Below, in pieces: positions 1 through 8,343 of a stretch of 64,000 nt of DNA; position 1 is the stretch's first letter; each line of letters starts with the position of its first letter. The position numbers and the translations under genes are program-made. The notes under the pieces were generated by a model. The model was not told the DNA's origin. It searched no databases and saw nothing but the letters and a program-made list of their open reading frames with translations. This DNA comes from CAYUVH01 sp964448135. GTDB taxonomy: Bacteria; Verrucomicrobiota; Verrucomicrobiia; Limisphaerales; UBA8199. The DNA lies in the NCBI GenBank assembly GCA_964448135.1, contig CAYUVH010000014.1, positions 1-64,000 of the forward strand. The letters run 5' to 3'.

Positions 1-1
1 C

Positions 2-322
2 GCGAATTCAAAGGAGCCCGCGCCTTCGATCGAAGCCGTGGACCTGAACCTCAACTACAAACGCCTCGCCCAGCAAATCGCCTCGTACCGCATGTCCCTC
101 GAGGACGCGGACAATGATCTGGTCCTGAAATACCTCGGCGAAATTCTGACCGTGCGCGAGGCCAAACTGGTGGATAAATGCGTCGCCGCGGCCGGTGCCG
201 GGGCGACCCTGGGTGAAATCACCCGGGCTCTGCGCATCCACGACCGGCCCGACGCCCCGATCACACCGGTCACCCTGACCCGCGTTGCCGCCGCCCTCGA
301 ATCGAAAGGAAAAGAATCATGA
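2..322 (+). CDS. mutA: Methylmalonyl-CoA mutase small subunit, C-terminal fragment (5' end outside window)
   Basis: The frame is open to the left edge, so only about 106 C-terminal residues are visible. The segment around residues 30-75 reads like the end of the mutase TIM-barrel domain (NDLVLKYLGEI, then GATLGEITRAL), the same place where the large subunit has GNLLELAV and ATLGEISFAL. It then ends after a linker ending ITPVTLTRVAAALE, without the Rossmann-like domain that follows in the large subunit. In heterodimeric mutases the small subunit is non-catalytic and does not bind B12. The stop overlaps the start of the large-subunit gene by four bases (ATGA), implying translational coupling. 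Assignment rests on the GEI motif and context; sequence left of the window would settle it. Confidence 0.75.
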   Translation, partial: ANSKEPAPSIEAVDLNLNYKRLAQQIASYRMSLEDADNDLVLKYLGEILTVREAKLVDKCVAAAGAGATLGEITRALRIHDRPDAPITPVTLTRVAAALESKGKES

Positions 323-2496
323 ATAGCTTTCCAGACTTCACCAAAGTTGCTTTCGAAGACGTGACGCCGGCCGGGTCGGCCGAAGATTGGAGCAAGCAAT
401 TCGAGATTGAGAGTGGCAAAACGCCCGAGGGCGCGGTTTCCAAAACGCTCGAACAAATCGATTTGCAATCGCTCTACACCGAGGCCGATCTCGCCGCGTG
501 CGAATACCTCGACACCATGCCCGGCCTGCCGCCGTTCCTGCGCGGGCCCTATGGCTCGATGTATGTGATCCGTCCCTGGACGGTGCGCCAATACGCCGGA
601 TTTTCGACCGCCGAAGAGAGCAACGCCTTCTACCGGAAAAACATCGCCGCCGGGCAGCAGGGATTGTCGGTGGCCTTCGACCTGCCCACCCATCGCGGTT
701 ATGACTCCGATCATCCGCGCGCGTTCGCGGACGTCGGCAAAGCCGGCGTCGCGGTGGACACCGTCGAGGACATGAAAGTCCTTTTCAACGAGATTCCGCT
801 CGAACGCATTTCCGTTTCGATGACCATGAACGGCGCGGTGCTGCCCGTGATGGCGTTCTACATCGTCGCGGCCGAAGAGCAGGGCGTGAAGCCCGCCCAA
901 CTCTCCGGCACGATCCAGAACGACATCCTCAAGGAATACATGGTGCGGAACACCTACATCTATCCGCCCGCGCCCTCCATGCGGATCATCGCGGACATCT
1001 TTGCCTACACCGCGAAGCACATGCCGAAGTTCAACTCGATCTCCATCTCCGGCTATCACATGCAGGAAGCCGGCGCCACCGCCGACCTCGAGCTGGCCTA
1101 CACGCTCGCCGACGGCGTGGAATACGTCCGCACCGGCATCCAAGCGGGCATCCCCATTGATTCCTTCGCTCCGCGCCTCTCATTTTTCTGGGCGCAGGGG
1201 AAAAACTTCTTCATGGAAATTGCGAAGATGCGCGCCGCGCGCGTCCTCTGGGCGCGGTTGATCAAGCAATTCAACCCGAAGAGCGCGAAGTCCATGGCTC
1301 TGCGCACCCACTCGCAAACCTCCGGCTGGTCGCTCACGGAGCAGGATCCCTACAACAACGTCGTGCGCACCTGCGTCGAAGCCATGGCCGCGGCCTGCGG
1401 CCACACGCAATCGCTCCACACCAATTCCCTCGACGAAGCCATCGCCCTGCCGACGGATTTCTCGGCCCGCATCGCGCGCAACACCCAGCTCTTCCTGCAG
1501 GAGGAAACCGGCATTTGCAAAGTGATCGATCCCTGGGCCGGTTCCTATTTCGTCGAGAGCCTCACCCAGTCCCTGATGAACCGCGCCTGGGCGCACATCC
1601 AGGAAGTCGAGGAACTCGGCGGCATGGCCAAGGCCATCGAAACCGGCCTGCCAAAATTGCGCATCGAGGAAGCCGCCGCGCGGCGCCAGGCGCGGATTGA
1701 TTCCGGCAAGGAAGCCGTGATTGGCGTGAATATGTTTCGCGTCGAAAAAGAGGATAAACTCGAGATCCGCGAGGTGGACAATACCGCCGTGCGCGACTCG
1801 CAAATCAAGCAGCTCCAAGGGGTCAAAGCCGGTCGCGACAACGCGAAGGTCGAAGCCGCTCTCGCCGCCCTGACCGCGGCCGCCGCGGGCAATGGCAACC
1901 TCCTCGAGCTCGCGGTCAACGCGGCCCGGGAACGCGCCACGCTCGGCGAAATCTCCTTTGCGCTTGAAAAGGTCTTTCAGCGGCACAAGGCTGCAATACG
2001 ATCCGTGTCCGGCGTGTATCAATCTGAATATGGTCAGACCTCCCGCCTTGAGCAGGTGCGCAAGCCGGCGGACGAATTCGCCAAAGCCCACGGCCGCCGC
2101 CCGCGCATTCTCATCGCCAAGATGGGGCAGGACGGCCACGACCGCGGCGCCAAGGTGGTCGCCACCGCCTACGCTGATCTCGGATTCGATGTGGATGTCG
2201 GTCCGCTGTTCCAGCAGCCGGAAGAAGTCGCGCGCATGGCCGCGGAGAACGACGTCCACGTCGTGGGCGTAAGCTCCCTCGCGGGCGGTCACAAAACCCT
2301 GCTCGTGCAACTGATCGAGGAGCTGAAAAAAGCCGGCCGGCCCGACATCATGATTGTCGTCGGCGGCGTGATTCCCGCGCAGGACCACGAGTTTCTCCTC
2401 CAAAACGGCGCGGCCGCCGTATTTGGCCCGGGCACCTTCATTCCCGATGCGGCCCAGGAAACATTGAAGCAGCTATCCAAACGCCTGGCGGCATGA
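319..2496 (+). CDS. mutB: Methylmalonyl-CoA mutase large (catalytic) subunit
   Basis: Adenosylcobalamin-dependent isomerase interconverting succinyl-CoA and (R)-methylmalonyl-CoA. The 725-residue length is that of the catalytic alpha chain. The N-terminal TIM barrel has the family signature near residues 75-125 (YGSMYVIRPWTVRQYAGFST, then GLSVAFDLPTHRGYDSDHPR). The C-terminal cobalamin-binding fold starts near residue 593 with DGHDRG; His607 is the expected axial cobalt ligand, followed by VGVSSLAGGH (649-658) and VVGG (680-683), completing the DxHxxG-SxL-GG pattern. It overlaps the upstream small subunit and the downstream MeaB gene by four bases each, so the three are coupled. Nothing in the sequence suggests inactivation. 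Confidence 0.97.
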   Translation: MNSFPDFTKVAFEDVTPAGSAEDWSKQFEIESGKTPEGAVSKTLEQIDLQSLYTEADLAACEYLDTMPGLPPFLRGPYGSMYVIRPWTVRQYAGFSTAEESNAFYRKNIAAGQQGLSVAFDLPTHRGYDSDHPRAFADVGKAGVAVDTVEDMKVLFNEIPLERISVSMTMNGAVLPVMAFYIVAAEEQGVKPAQLSGTIQNDILKEYMVRNTYIYPPAPSMRIIADIFAYTAKHMPKFNSISISGYHMQEAGATADLELAYTLADGVEYVRTGIQAGIPIDSFAPRLSFFWAQGKNFFMEIAKMRAARVLWARLIKQFNPKSAKSMALRTHSQTSGWSLTEQDPYNNVVRTCVEAMAAACGHTQSLHTNSLDEAIALPTDFSARIARNTQLFLQEETGICKVIDPWAGSYFVESLTQSLMNRAWAHIQEVEELGGMAKAIETGLPKLRIEEAAARRQARIDSGKEAVIGVNMFRVEKEDKLEIREVDNTAVRDSQIKQLQGVKAGRDNAKVEAALAALTAAAAGNGNLLELAVNAARERATLGEISFALEKVFQRHKAAIRSVSGVYQSEYGQTSRLEQVRKPADEFAKAHGRRPRILIAKMGQDGHDRGAKVVATAYADLGFDVDVGPLFQQPEEVARMAAENDVHVVGVSSLAGGHKTLLVQLIEELKKAGRPDIMIVVGGVIPAQDHEFLLQNGAAAVFGPGTFIPDAAQETLKQLSKRLAA

Positions 2497-3521
2497 CGAA
2501 ACCGAAGGCATTGACCGTGAACGATTACGTCAACGGCATCGAAAGCGGAGATCGCAACATCCTCGCGCGGGCCATCACGCTCGTGGAAAGCCGCAAGCGC
2601 GAGGATGAAACGATGGCGCAGGAAACTCTCCAGCGCATCCTCCCGCGCACGGGCAAGGCGCGGCGGATCGGTATCAGCGGCGTGCCGGGCGTGGGCAAGA
2701 GCACGTTTATCGAGAGCCTCGGATGCCAGCTTGTCGAGCAGGGCCACAAGGTCGCCGTGCTGACGATCGATCCCTCCAGCACGATTTCCGGCGGCAGCAT
2801 CCTCGGCGACAAAACGCGCATGGACCGCCTGAGCCGCGAAGCGAACGCCTTCATCCGCCCGTCCGCCACCGGCGGAAACCAGGGCGGCGTGGCCCGCCGC
2901 ACCCGCGAAGCCATGCTCCTCTGTGAAGCCAGCGGCTTTGATACCATCATCGTCGAAAGCATCGGGGTGGGGCAGGGCGAGACGACGTTGCGCTCGATGG
3001 TGGATTACTTTTTGTTGCTGCTCCTGCCCGGCGCCGGGGACGAACTCCAGGGCATCAAGAAGGGGATCATGGAAATCGCCGACGATATCCTGATCAACAA
3101 GGCAGACGGCGAGAATCAAATGCCGGCGCGGCAGGCGCGCATGGAGCAACAGGCCGCCCTGCAATGCCTGCGTCCCGCCACCGAAGGCTGGCGGACGGAA
3201 GTGAATCTTTGCTCCGCGCGCACCGGCCAGGGCGTGACCGAAGCGTGGCAGCGCGTCGAATCCTTTTATGGCGTCATGGAACCGCGGGGCATCATCCGCG
3301 CCCGCCGCAGCCAGCAAATGCTCGAATGGCTCGAAGCCATCGTCGCCGACCGGTTGCGCCGGGATTTTTACGATGACCCCCGCGTGACGCAGGCGCTGCC
3401 GGGTTTGCGCGAGGCCCTGCTGGGCGGCGAACTGACTGCCGTGCAGGCGGCGGAATCGTTGTTCGCGGCGCGCAACGGTGAGCTGCAGAAGAAAGCTGGA
3501 ATTTATGATCAACAAAATTGA
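2493..3521 (+). CDS. meaB: MeaB/ArgK-type GTPase, methylmalonyl-CoA mutase chaperone
   Basis: G3E-family P-loop GTPase that protects and reloads methylmalonyl-CoA mutase with adenosylcobalamin. The P-loop GVPGVGKST is at residues 63-71. The family blocks that follow are visible: VLTIDPSS, GGSILGDKTRM, FIRPSATGGNQGGVARRTRE, IIVESIGVGQGE and the base-recognition segment INKADGE. Length 342 matches bacterial MeaB. The start ATG overlaps the mutB stop (ATGA), and the 3' end overlaps the N-terminal region of the epimerase gene. The earlier name ArgK (arginine transport kinase) is obsolete for this family; linkage to the mutase genes settles the role. Confidence 0.95.
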   Translation: MTKPKALTVNDYVNGIESGDRNILARAITLVESRKREDETMAQETLQRILPRTGKARRIGISGVPGVGKSTFIESLGCQLVEQGHKVAVLTIDPSSTISGGSILGDKTRMDRLSREANAFIRPSATGGNQGGVARRTREAMLLCEASGFDTIIVESIGVGQGETTLRSMVDYFLLLLLPGAGDELQGIKKGIMEIADDILINKADGENQMPARQARMEQQAALQCLRPATEGWRTEVNLCSARTGQGVTEAWQRVESFYGVMEPRGIIRARRSQQMLEWLEAIVADRLRRDFYDDPRVTQALPGLREALLGGELTAVQAAESLFAARNGELQKKAGIYDQQN

Positions 3522-3918
3522 CCACTTGGGCATCGCCGTCCGCTCCCTGGACGAGGCCGTCCCCTACTACGAAAAGGCGTTGGGCTTGAAATGCGAGCGG
3601 CGCGAGGAGGTCCCCTCGCAGAAGGTGCGGACCGCTTTCTTTCACGTGGGCGAAGTTCATCTCGAATTGCTCGAACCCACCGACCCGGAAAGTCCGATCG
3701 CGAAGTATCTCGAGAAAAATCCGGCGGGCGGCATCCACCATGTGGCGTTCGGCGTCAACGACGTCGCCCAGCAGCTCACCCAGGCCTCGCACGCGGGCGT
3801 GAAACTGATTCACGACAAACCCTTCGACGGCGCCGGCGGAAAGCTGGTGGCGTTTCTTCACCCCAAATCCACCTTCGGCGTCCTGACCGAGTTCTGCATG
3901 CCCAAACCCAATTCTTAA
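3505..3918 (+). CDS. mce: Methylmalonyl-CoA epimerase
   Basis: Glyoxalase/VOC-fold metalloenzyme converting (S)- to (R)-methylmalonyl-CoA, the link between propionyl-CoA carboxylase/decarboxylase and the mutase. The 137 residues contain two beta-alpha-beta-beta-beta repeats. Metal ligands expected for the family are visible: His7 (IDHLGIAV), His78 or 79 (GIHHVAFGV) and Glu129 (LTEFCMP). The ATG beginning MINKIDHLGIAV was chosen over an in-frame GTG nine codons upstream because homologues begin directly before the KIDHLGIAV strand. The gene starts inside the last codons of meaB, so the two are translationally coupled. Confidence 0.95.
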   Translation: MINKIDHLGIAVRSLDEAVPYYEKALGLKCERREEVPSQKVRTAFFHVGEVHLELLEPTDPESPIAKYLEKNPAGGIHHVAFGVNDVAQQLTQASHAGVKLIHDKPFDGAGGKLVAFLHPKSTFGVLTEFCMPKPNS

Positions 3919-3922
3919 ATTT

Positions 3923-5470
3923 ATGATTGCTCAACAATTCCTGGATGAACTGGAGAAGCGGCGCAGTGCCGCGCGGGCCGGCGGCGGCGAAGACAAGCTG
4001 GAAGCCCGGCGCAAGAAGGGCCTGATGACCGCCCGCGAGCGCCTCGAAGGCTTGTTCCAGGCGGGCACCTTTCTGGAATGGGGCATGCACGCCGACCACG
4101 CCTGCGAAAATTTCGGCCTCCGCGAAAAAACGCTGCCCGGCGATGGCGTCGTTTGCGGCACCGGCGTGGTGGAGGGCCGCTCGATTGCCGCCTTCAGCCA
4201 GGACTTTACCGTCGGCGGCGGCGCCCTCGGCCGCATTCATTCGAAGAAGATTTGCGACGTGATGGATTACGCCCTCAAAGCGGGTTGTCCGGTCGTCGCC
4301 TTCAACGATTCCGGCGGCGCGCGCATCCAGGAAGGTGATGATTCGCTGTCGGGTTACGGCCAGGTGTTTTTTCGGAATGTGCTACTCTCTGGTGTCGTGC
4401 CTCAGATCGCGATCATTGCCGGACCTTGCGCGGGCGGCGCGGCCTATTCCCCGGCCCTCATGGACTTCATCATCATGGTCAAGGGCGCGAACATGTTCAT
4501 CTGCGGCCCGGAAGTGATTCAGGCGGTCACCGGCCAGAAATGCACGATGGACGAAATCGGCAGCGCGACCGCCCACGCGAGCGTCAGTGGCAACATTCAC
4601 TTTGTCGCCGAGAACGACGCGCACGCCGTCCAGATCGCCAAACGAATCATCTCCTACATCCCCTCCAATAACCTCCTCGACCCGCCCCATCATGCCGTGG
4701 CCGAGCTGGACCTCAGCCCGGACCCGGAGATGAACAAGCTCGTGCCCGCCGACGCCAAAAGCCCGCTGGATATCTACAAGGTCATCCAGCGCCTGACCGA
4801 CCCCGACAGTTTCCTCGAAGTCCAGGCCGAGTGGGCGCGCAACATCGTCGTCGGCTTCGCCCGCATCCAGGGCACCGTCGTGGGCTTGATCGCGAATAAT
4901 TCCGGCGTCAAAGCCGGCACGCTCGACATCGATTCCTCGGACAAAGGCGCGCGGTTCATCCGCTTCTGCAACGTGTTCAACATCCCGCTCGTCACGCTGG
5001 TGGATGTGCCCGGCTTCCTCCCTGGCGTCCAGCAGGAGCGCGGCGGCATCATCCGGCACGGCGCGAAAATGCTCTTTGCCTACGCCGCGGCCACCTGTCC
5101 GAAGATCACCGTGATCCTCCGCAAAGCCTACGGCGGCGCCTACCTCGCCATGTGCAGCACGGACATGGGCGCGGATTTTGTTTACGCCTGGCCGACCGCC
5201 GAAATCGCCGTCATGGGCGCCGATGGCGCCGTGCGCATTCTCTATAAACGCGAAATCGCCGCCGCCCAGGATCCGAAAGCCCGCGAGAAGGAACTCGTCG
5301 CCGAGTATCGCGACCGCTTCTGCTCGCCCTACGAGGCCGCGCGCAAGGCCATGATCACGGACGTGATCGCTCCGGCCGAGACCCGTGCCGCGGTTTCACT
5401 CGCCTTGCGGGCCACCCTGGGTAAACGCGAATCGCGCCCGCCCAAGAAACACGGTACCATCCCCATGTAA
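3923..5470 (+). CDS. Propionyl-CoA carboxylase / methylmalonyl-CoA decarboxylase carboxyltransferase subunit
   Basis: Biotin-dependent acyl-CoA carboxyltransferase of the crotonase-like fold, 515 residues, moving carboxylate between biotin and propionyl-CoA/methylmalonyl-CoA. N-terminal half: KKGLMTARERLEGLFQAGTF, GGGALG (oxyanion loop 1) and FNDSGGARIQEG. C-terminal half: VDVPGFLPGVQQERGGIIRHG and GGAYLAMCS (loop 2). This matches PccB and MmdA alike. Downstream are a small OadG-like protein and a separate biotin carrier, the arrangement of decarboxylase complexes, but the membrane beta subunit is absent and no biotin carboxylase is present in the window. Direction (carboxylation or decarboxylation) therefore cannot be read from this gene alone. 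Confidence 0.93.
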   Translation: MIAQQFLDELEKRRSAARAGGGEDKLEARRKKGLMTARERLEGLFQAGTFLEWGMHADHACENFGLREKTLPGDGVVCGTGVVEGRSIAAFSQDFTVGGGALGRIHSKKICDVMDYALKAGCPVVAFNDSGGARIQEGDDSLSGYGQVFFRNVLLSGVVPQIAIIAGPCAGGAAYSPALMDFIIMVKGANMFICGPEVIQAVTGQKCTMDEIGSATAHASVSGNIHFVAENDAHAVQIAKRIISYIPSNNLLDPPHHAVAELDLSPDPEMNKLVPADAKSPLDIYKVIQRLTDPDSFLEVQAEWARNIVVGFARIQGTVVGLIANNSGVKAGTLDIDSSDKGARFIRFCNVFNIPLVTLVDVPGFLPGVQQERGGIIRHGAKMLFAYAAATCPKITVILRKAYGGAYLAMCSTDMGADFVYAWPTAEIAVMGADGAVRILYKREIAAAQDPKAREKELVAEYRDRFCSPYEAARKAMITDVIAPAETRAAVSLALRATLGKRESRPPKKHGTIPM

Positions 5471-5474
5471 TACC

Positions 5475-5663
5475 ATGAGCAACGAAAAGCATTCTCCGGT
5501 GCCACCGGAAATCGTGGCCGTCATCGCCGCCGCCATCGCCGTGGTGCTGGAAAAGTCGTACCGCGTCGTCTCCATCAAGAAAGTGGCCCTGCCGCCACCG
5601 CATATGAACGTCTGGGCCTTTGAAGGCCGCGTCGAACTGTCCATGTCCCACCGGCTCCGCTAA
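5475..5663 (+). CDS. Small OadG-like subunit of the acyl-CoA carboxylase/decarboxylase
   Basis: A 62-residue protein lying four bases after the carboxyltransferase stop and eleven bases before the biotin-carrier start. It has a hydrophobic alanine/valine/isoleucine stretch (residues 11-25, PEIVAVIAAAIAVVL) and a positively charged, beta-rich tail. Short proteins with EIVAVIAAA-type segments occur next to PccB/MmdA genes in several phyla and resemble a cut-down OadG gamma/delta scaffold that binds the carboxyltransferase. Unlike true OadG the N-terminal segment is only marginally long enough to span a membrane. The ATG beginning MSNEKHS was chosen because upstream in-frame starts lie inside the carboxyltransferase gene. 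Function is inferred from position. Confidence 0.7.
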   Translation: MSNEKHSPVPPEIVAVIAAAIAVVLEKSYRVVSIKKVALPPPHMNVWAFEGRVELSMSHRLR

Positions 5664-5674
5664 TTACCACGCCT

Positions 5675-6058
5675 ATGATCAAAAACATCCGCGTCACTGT
5701 TGACGGCAAACCCTATGACGTCACGGTCGAGATTCCGGACGAAGCCCCCGCGGTTCCCGCTCCGGCGGCCGTTTCCGCTCCGGCGGCGGCCGCCCCGCCG
5801 CCACCCGTGAGCGCCCCGGCCGCCGCTTCCGCGAGCTCAGCCGGCGCGGGCGATGTGCCCAGTCCGCTCGCCGGCCACATCGTCGGGATCACTGCGACCG
5901 TCGGCCAGAGCGTCAAACAGGGCGACCCCCTGATCACCGTCGAAGCCATGAAAATGAACACCTTCGTCATGGCGCCCAAGGACGGAAAAGTCACGGCCAT
6001 CCTCGTAAAAGTGGGTGAGGCCGTGAGCGAAGGCCAGGCCCTCATCCATATCGAGTAA
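5675..6058 (+). CDS. Biotin carboxyl carrier protein (biotinyl domain)
   Basis: A 127-residue carrier. Residues 1-22 form a small strand-rich head (MIKNIRVTVDGKPYDVTVEI), 23-60 an Ala/Pro-rich flexible linker, and 61-127 the biotinyl/lipoyl domain. The biotinylation motif EAMKMN is at 90-95, with Lys93 as the biotin attachment site. The head-linker-biotinyl layout is that of the MmdC/OadA C-terminal type rather than acetyl-CoA carboxylase AccB. It carries carboxybiotin for the carboxyltransferase two genes upstream. Its start is only eleven bases after the OadG-like gene, so these are co-transcribed. Confidence 0.94.
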   Translation: MIKNIRVTVDGKPYDVTVEIPDEAPAVPAPAAVSAPAAAAPPPPVSAPAAASASSAGAGDVPSPLAGHIVGITATVGQSVKQGDPLITVEAMKMNTFVMAPKDGKVTAILVKVGEAVSEGQALIHIE

Positions 6059-6068
6059 CGGCATTTAA

Positions 6069-7574
6069 ATGAGCATGTCCCATTCCTTCCCCCAATTCAC
6101 CGCTGCCGAGGCAGCCGCGCAGATTCAAAACGGCCAGACCGTCGCCTTCAGCGGCTTCACACCCGCCGGAGCTCCGAAGTCCGTGCCCAAGGCCCTGGCG
6201 GCCCGCGCGGCGGAATTGCATCGGGAGGGGAAGGAATATCGCATCGGCGTCATCACCGGGGCTTCCACCGGCCGGTCGCTCGACGGTGAGCTGGCCAAGG
6301 CCGACGCCGTGCTCTTTCGCACTCCCTATCAAAACGACCCCGACCTCCGCAAAAGCATCAACGAAGGCCGGACCCGCTTCTACGACATGCATCTCTCGAT
6401 GCTGCCGCAGGCCGTGCGTTACGGGTTTCTCGGGCCGGTGCACTGGGCGGTCATCGAAGCCTGCGAAGTCACCAGCGCGGGCGAAATCTATCTGACCTCA
6501 TCGGTGGGCGCGGCGCCGACCTTTTGCACCGTGGCGGAGAAGATTATCATCGAGCTGAACCGCTTTCACCCGCAGGCGCTCCGCGGTTTTCACGACATTT
6601 ACGAACCGGAAAACCCGCCGAACCGCAAGCCCATGCTCATCCAGCGGACCACCGACCGCATCGGGGCTCCCATGATCAAGGTGGATCCCGCGCGCATTGC
6701 CGGCATCGTCGAGACCAACCTGCCGGACGAAGCCGGCGAATTTTCGCCCATCTCGGAAACCGCCGCGAAAATCGGCAACAACGTCGCCCAATTCCTCGCC
6801 GGCCAGCTTCGCGCCGGCTTGATTCCCAAGGGCTTTCTCCCCATCCAATCCGGCGTCGGCGACACCGCCAACGCCGTCCTCAAGTCCATGGGCGAGTGCG
6901 ATGAAATCCCTCCGTTCCAGATGTACACCGAAGTCATCCAGGACGCCGTGGTCTCGCTGATGGAATCCGGGAAGGTCACCTTCGGCAGCGGTTGCTCCCT
7001 CACCGTCAGTGCGCCGGTATTGCGCTCGGTCTATGGGAACCTGGACTTCTTCCGGCCCAAGCTCCTGCTCCGCCCGCAGGAAATCTCTAACAGCCCGGAA
7101 GTCATCCGCCGCCTCGGCCTGATTTCCGTCAATACCGCCATCGAAGTGGACGTCAGCGGCAACGTCAACAGCACGCATGTCCTGGGCCGCAGCATGATGA
7201 ATGGCATCGGCGGCTCCGGGGATTTCGCCCGCAACGCCTTCCTTTCGATTTTCGTCTGCCCCTCCACGGCCAAAGGCGGAAAAATCAGCACCATCGTCCC
7301 GCTGGTGAGCCACCTCGATAGCAGCGAACACTCCGTGCAGGTCATCATCACCGAGCAGGGCATCGCCGATCTCCGGCACAAGTCGCCCCGCGAGCGGGCA
7401 CGGGAAATCGTCGAGTGCTGCGCGCATCCGGAGTACCGCGGGATTCTGCGGGATTACGTCAGCCTCTCCGGCGCCAGCCATTCGCCGCAAACGCTGGCGT
7501 CGGCCTTCGGCATGCATATCACCTTCGCGCAAACCCAGGACATGCGCGCGGTGAATTGGGCCAATTTTAAATAG
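6069..7574 (+). CDS. Succinyl-CoA:acyl-CoA CoA-transferase (acetyl-CoA hydrolase/transferase family)
   Basis: Family-I-like CoA-transferase of 501 residues, of the group that includes Cat1, AarC and ScpC. SGFTPAGAPK (28-37), SGVGDTANAV (261-270) and ITEQGIADLR near the C-terminus are family blocks; Glu288 in MYTEVIQD corresponds to the glutamate that forms the covalent glutamyl-CoA intermediate in AarC. As the last gene of a methylmalonyl-CoA operon the likely reaction is propionyl-CoA + succinate to propionate + succinyl-CoA, closing the cycle as in Wood-Werkman propionate formation; acetate could also be a substrate. The start ATG is ten bases after the biotin-carrier stop. Confidence 0.9.
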   Translation: MSMSHSFPQFTAAEAAAQIQNGQTVAFSGFTPAGAPKSVPKALAARAAELHREGKEYRIGVITGASTGRSLDGELAKADAVLFRTPYQNDPDLRKSINEGRTRFYDMHLSMLPQAVRYGFLGPVHWAVIEACEVTSAGEIYLTSSVGAAPTFCTVAEKIIIELNRFHPQALRGFHDIYEPENPPNRKPMLIQRTTDRIGAPMIKVDPARIAGIVETNLPDEAGEFSPISETAAKIGNNVAQFLAGQLRAGLIPKGFLPIQSGVGDTANAVLKSMGECDEIPPFQMYTEVIQDAVVSLMESGKVTFGSGCSLTVSAPVLRSVYGNLDFFRPKLLLRPQEISNSPEVIRRLGLISVNTAIEVDVSGNVNSTHVLGRSMMNGIGGSGDFARNAFLSIFVCPSTAKGGKISTIVPLVSHLDSSEHSVQVIITEQGIADLRHKSPRERAREIVECCAHPEYRGILRDYVSLSGASHSPQTLASAFGMHITFAQTQDMRAVNWANFK

Positions 7575-7687
7575 CCTCACCCCGTTTCAAACGGCAAGAA
7601 ACGACCGCTTTTTGCCAACGGGCGGTTGGAACGATCCTGAATGGGGCCGATCCTATTCATAGGTATTCGAAAAGAATCCTTGTGGTT

Positions 7688-7906
7688 ATGAACACTCTGA
7701 CCTTTGACCCAACCAGTCTGAAACTTCTGGCCGAACCCGTCGGCCCGCACGCGCTGCTGGACGAACCGGCTCACGGCGACCCGCTGTCCGCCGTCTGGGA
7801 TGAATATTCCTTTGAGTCGATTCGGGTCCGTGCCGAGACGGTGACTCCGATCCTCGAAGAAACTCTCCATGCCCATCTGCCCATTCATTGGGGCATCAAT
7901 GAATGA
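7688..7906 (+). CDS. Small hypothetical protein
   Basis: A 72-residue acidic, cytoplasmic-looking protein without signal peptide, membrane segment or recognised domain. The ATG beginning MNTLTFDP was used; an in-frame GTG lies two codons earlier and neither has a clear Shine-Dalgarno sequence. It lies about 110 bases downstream of the propionate operon on the same strand. Codon use (GC-rich third positions) resembles the neighbours, which is the main reason for calling it coding. I do not recognise a family. Confidence 0.5.
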   Translation: MNTLTFDPTSLKLLAEPVGPHALLDEPAHGDPLSAVWDEYSFESIRVRAETVTPILEETLHAHLPIHWGINE

Positions 7907-8004
7907 AGCGTCGGCGTGGTGTTGAACAGTAGGCGGCCTCGCCCATCGCGGCGGGGCGGGGCGGGGGCGTCTGGCCCCTGCCCGCGCCGCTCACCCAGCC
8001 AGCC

Positions 8005-8343
8005 ATGAAAACCTTGAAAATCACCCGTAAACAGACCTTCACAATTCTCGCTCCCCAAGCCGCCCGGGTGTACCTGGCGGGCGATTTTACCGAATGGCAG
8101 AAACATCCCATTCCTCTCCATAAGCGGGCCGATGGCGCCTGGACGGCCGGGGTTCCCCTAAAGCCCGGCACGTACCACTATCGGTTCCTGGTAGACGGCA
8201 AATGGTGCGATGATCCGCAATGCAAGGAGAAGGTCGCCAATCCATTCGGAACGCAGGATGCGGTGCTGGTAGTAGGAGGCGGTGAGCGTCGCCACACGAC
8301 CTCGCCGGTACCGAACGCACCGCATCCGGCCTGCGAAATCTGA
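8005..8343 (+). CDS. Free-standing glycogen-binding (CBM48/AMPK-beta-like) domain protein
   Basis: A 112-residue protein consisting almost entirely of one early-set beta-sandwich of the CBM48/isoamylase-N type. Visible signatures are VYLAGDFTEWQ (about residues 28-38), a turn with DGAWTAGVPLKPGTYHYRFLVDGKW (48-72) and the closing NPFG. These match the conserved aromatic and glycine positions of AMPK-beta glycogen-binding modules. There is no catalytic domain or signal peptide, so it is probably a cytoplasmic adaptor that binds glycogen or an alpha-glucan. The role is not indicated by the neighbours. Confidence 0.82.
   Translation: MKTLKITRKQTFTILAPQAARVYLAGDFTEWQKHPIPLHKRADGAWTAGVPLKPGTYHYRFLVDGKWCDDPQCKEKVANPFGTQDAVLVVGGGERRHTTSPVPNAPHPACEI

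Noticed and set aside
1180..2403. 407-codon open frame on the minus strand
   Set aside because: Antisense to the methylmalonyl-CoA mutase gene, no recognisable domain.
7579..7625. Intrinsic terminator after the CoA-transferase gene
   Set aside because: CCGTTTCAAACGG and a weak CCGC/GCGG pair are present but stems are short and there is no U-tract.
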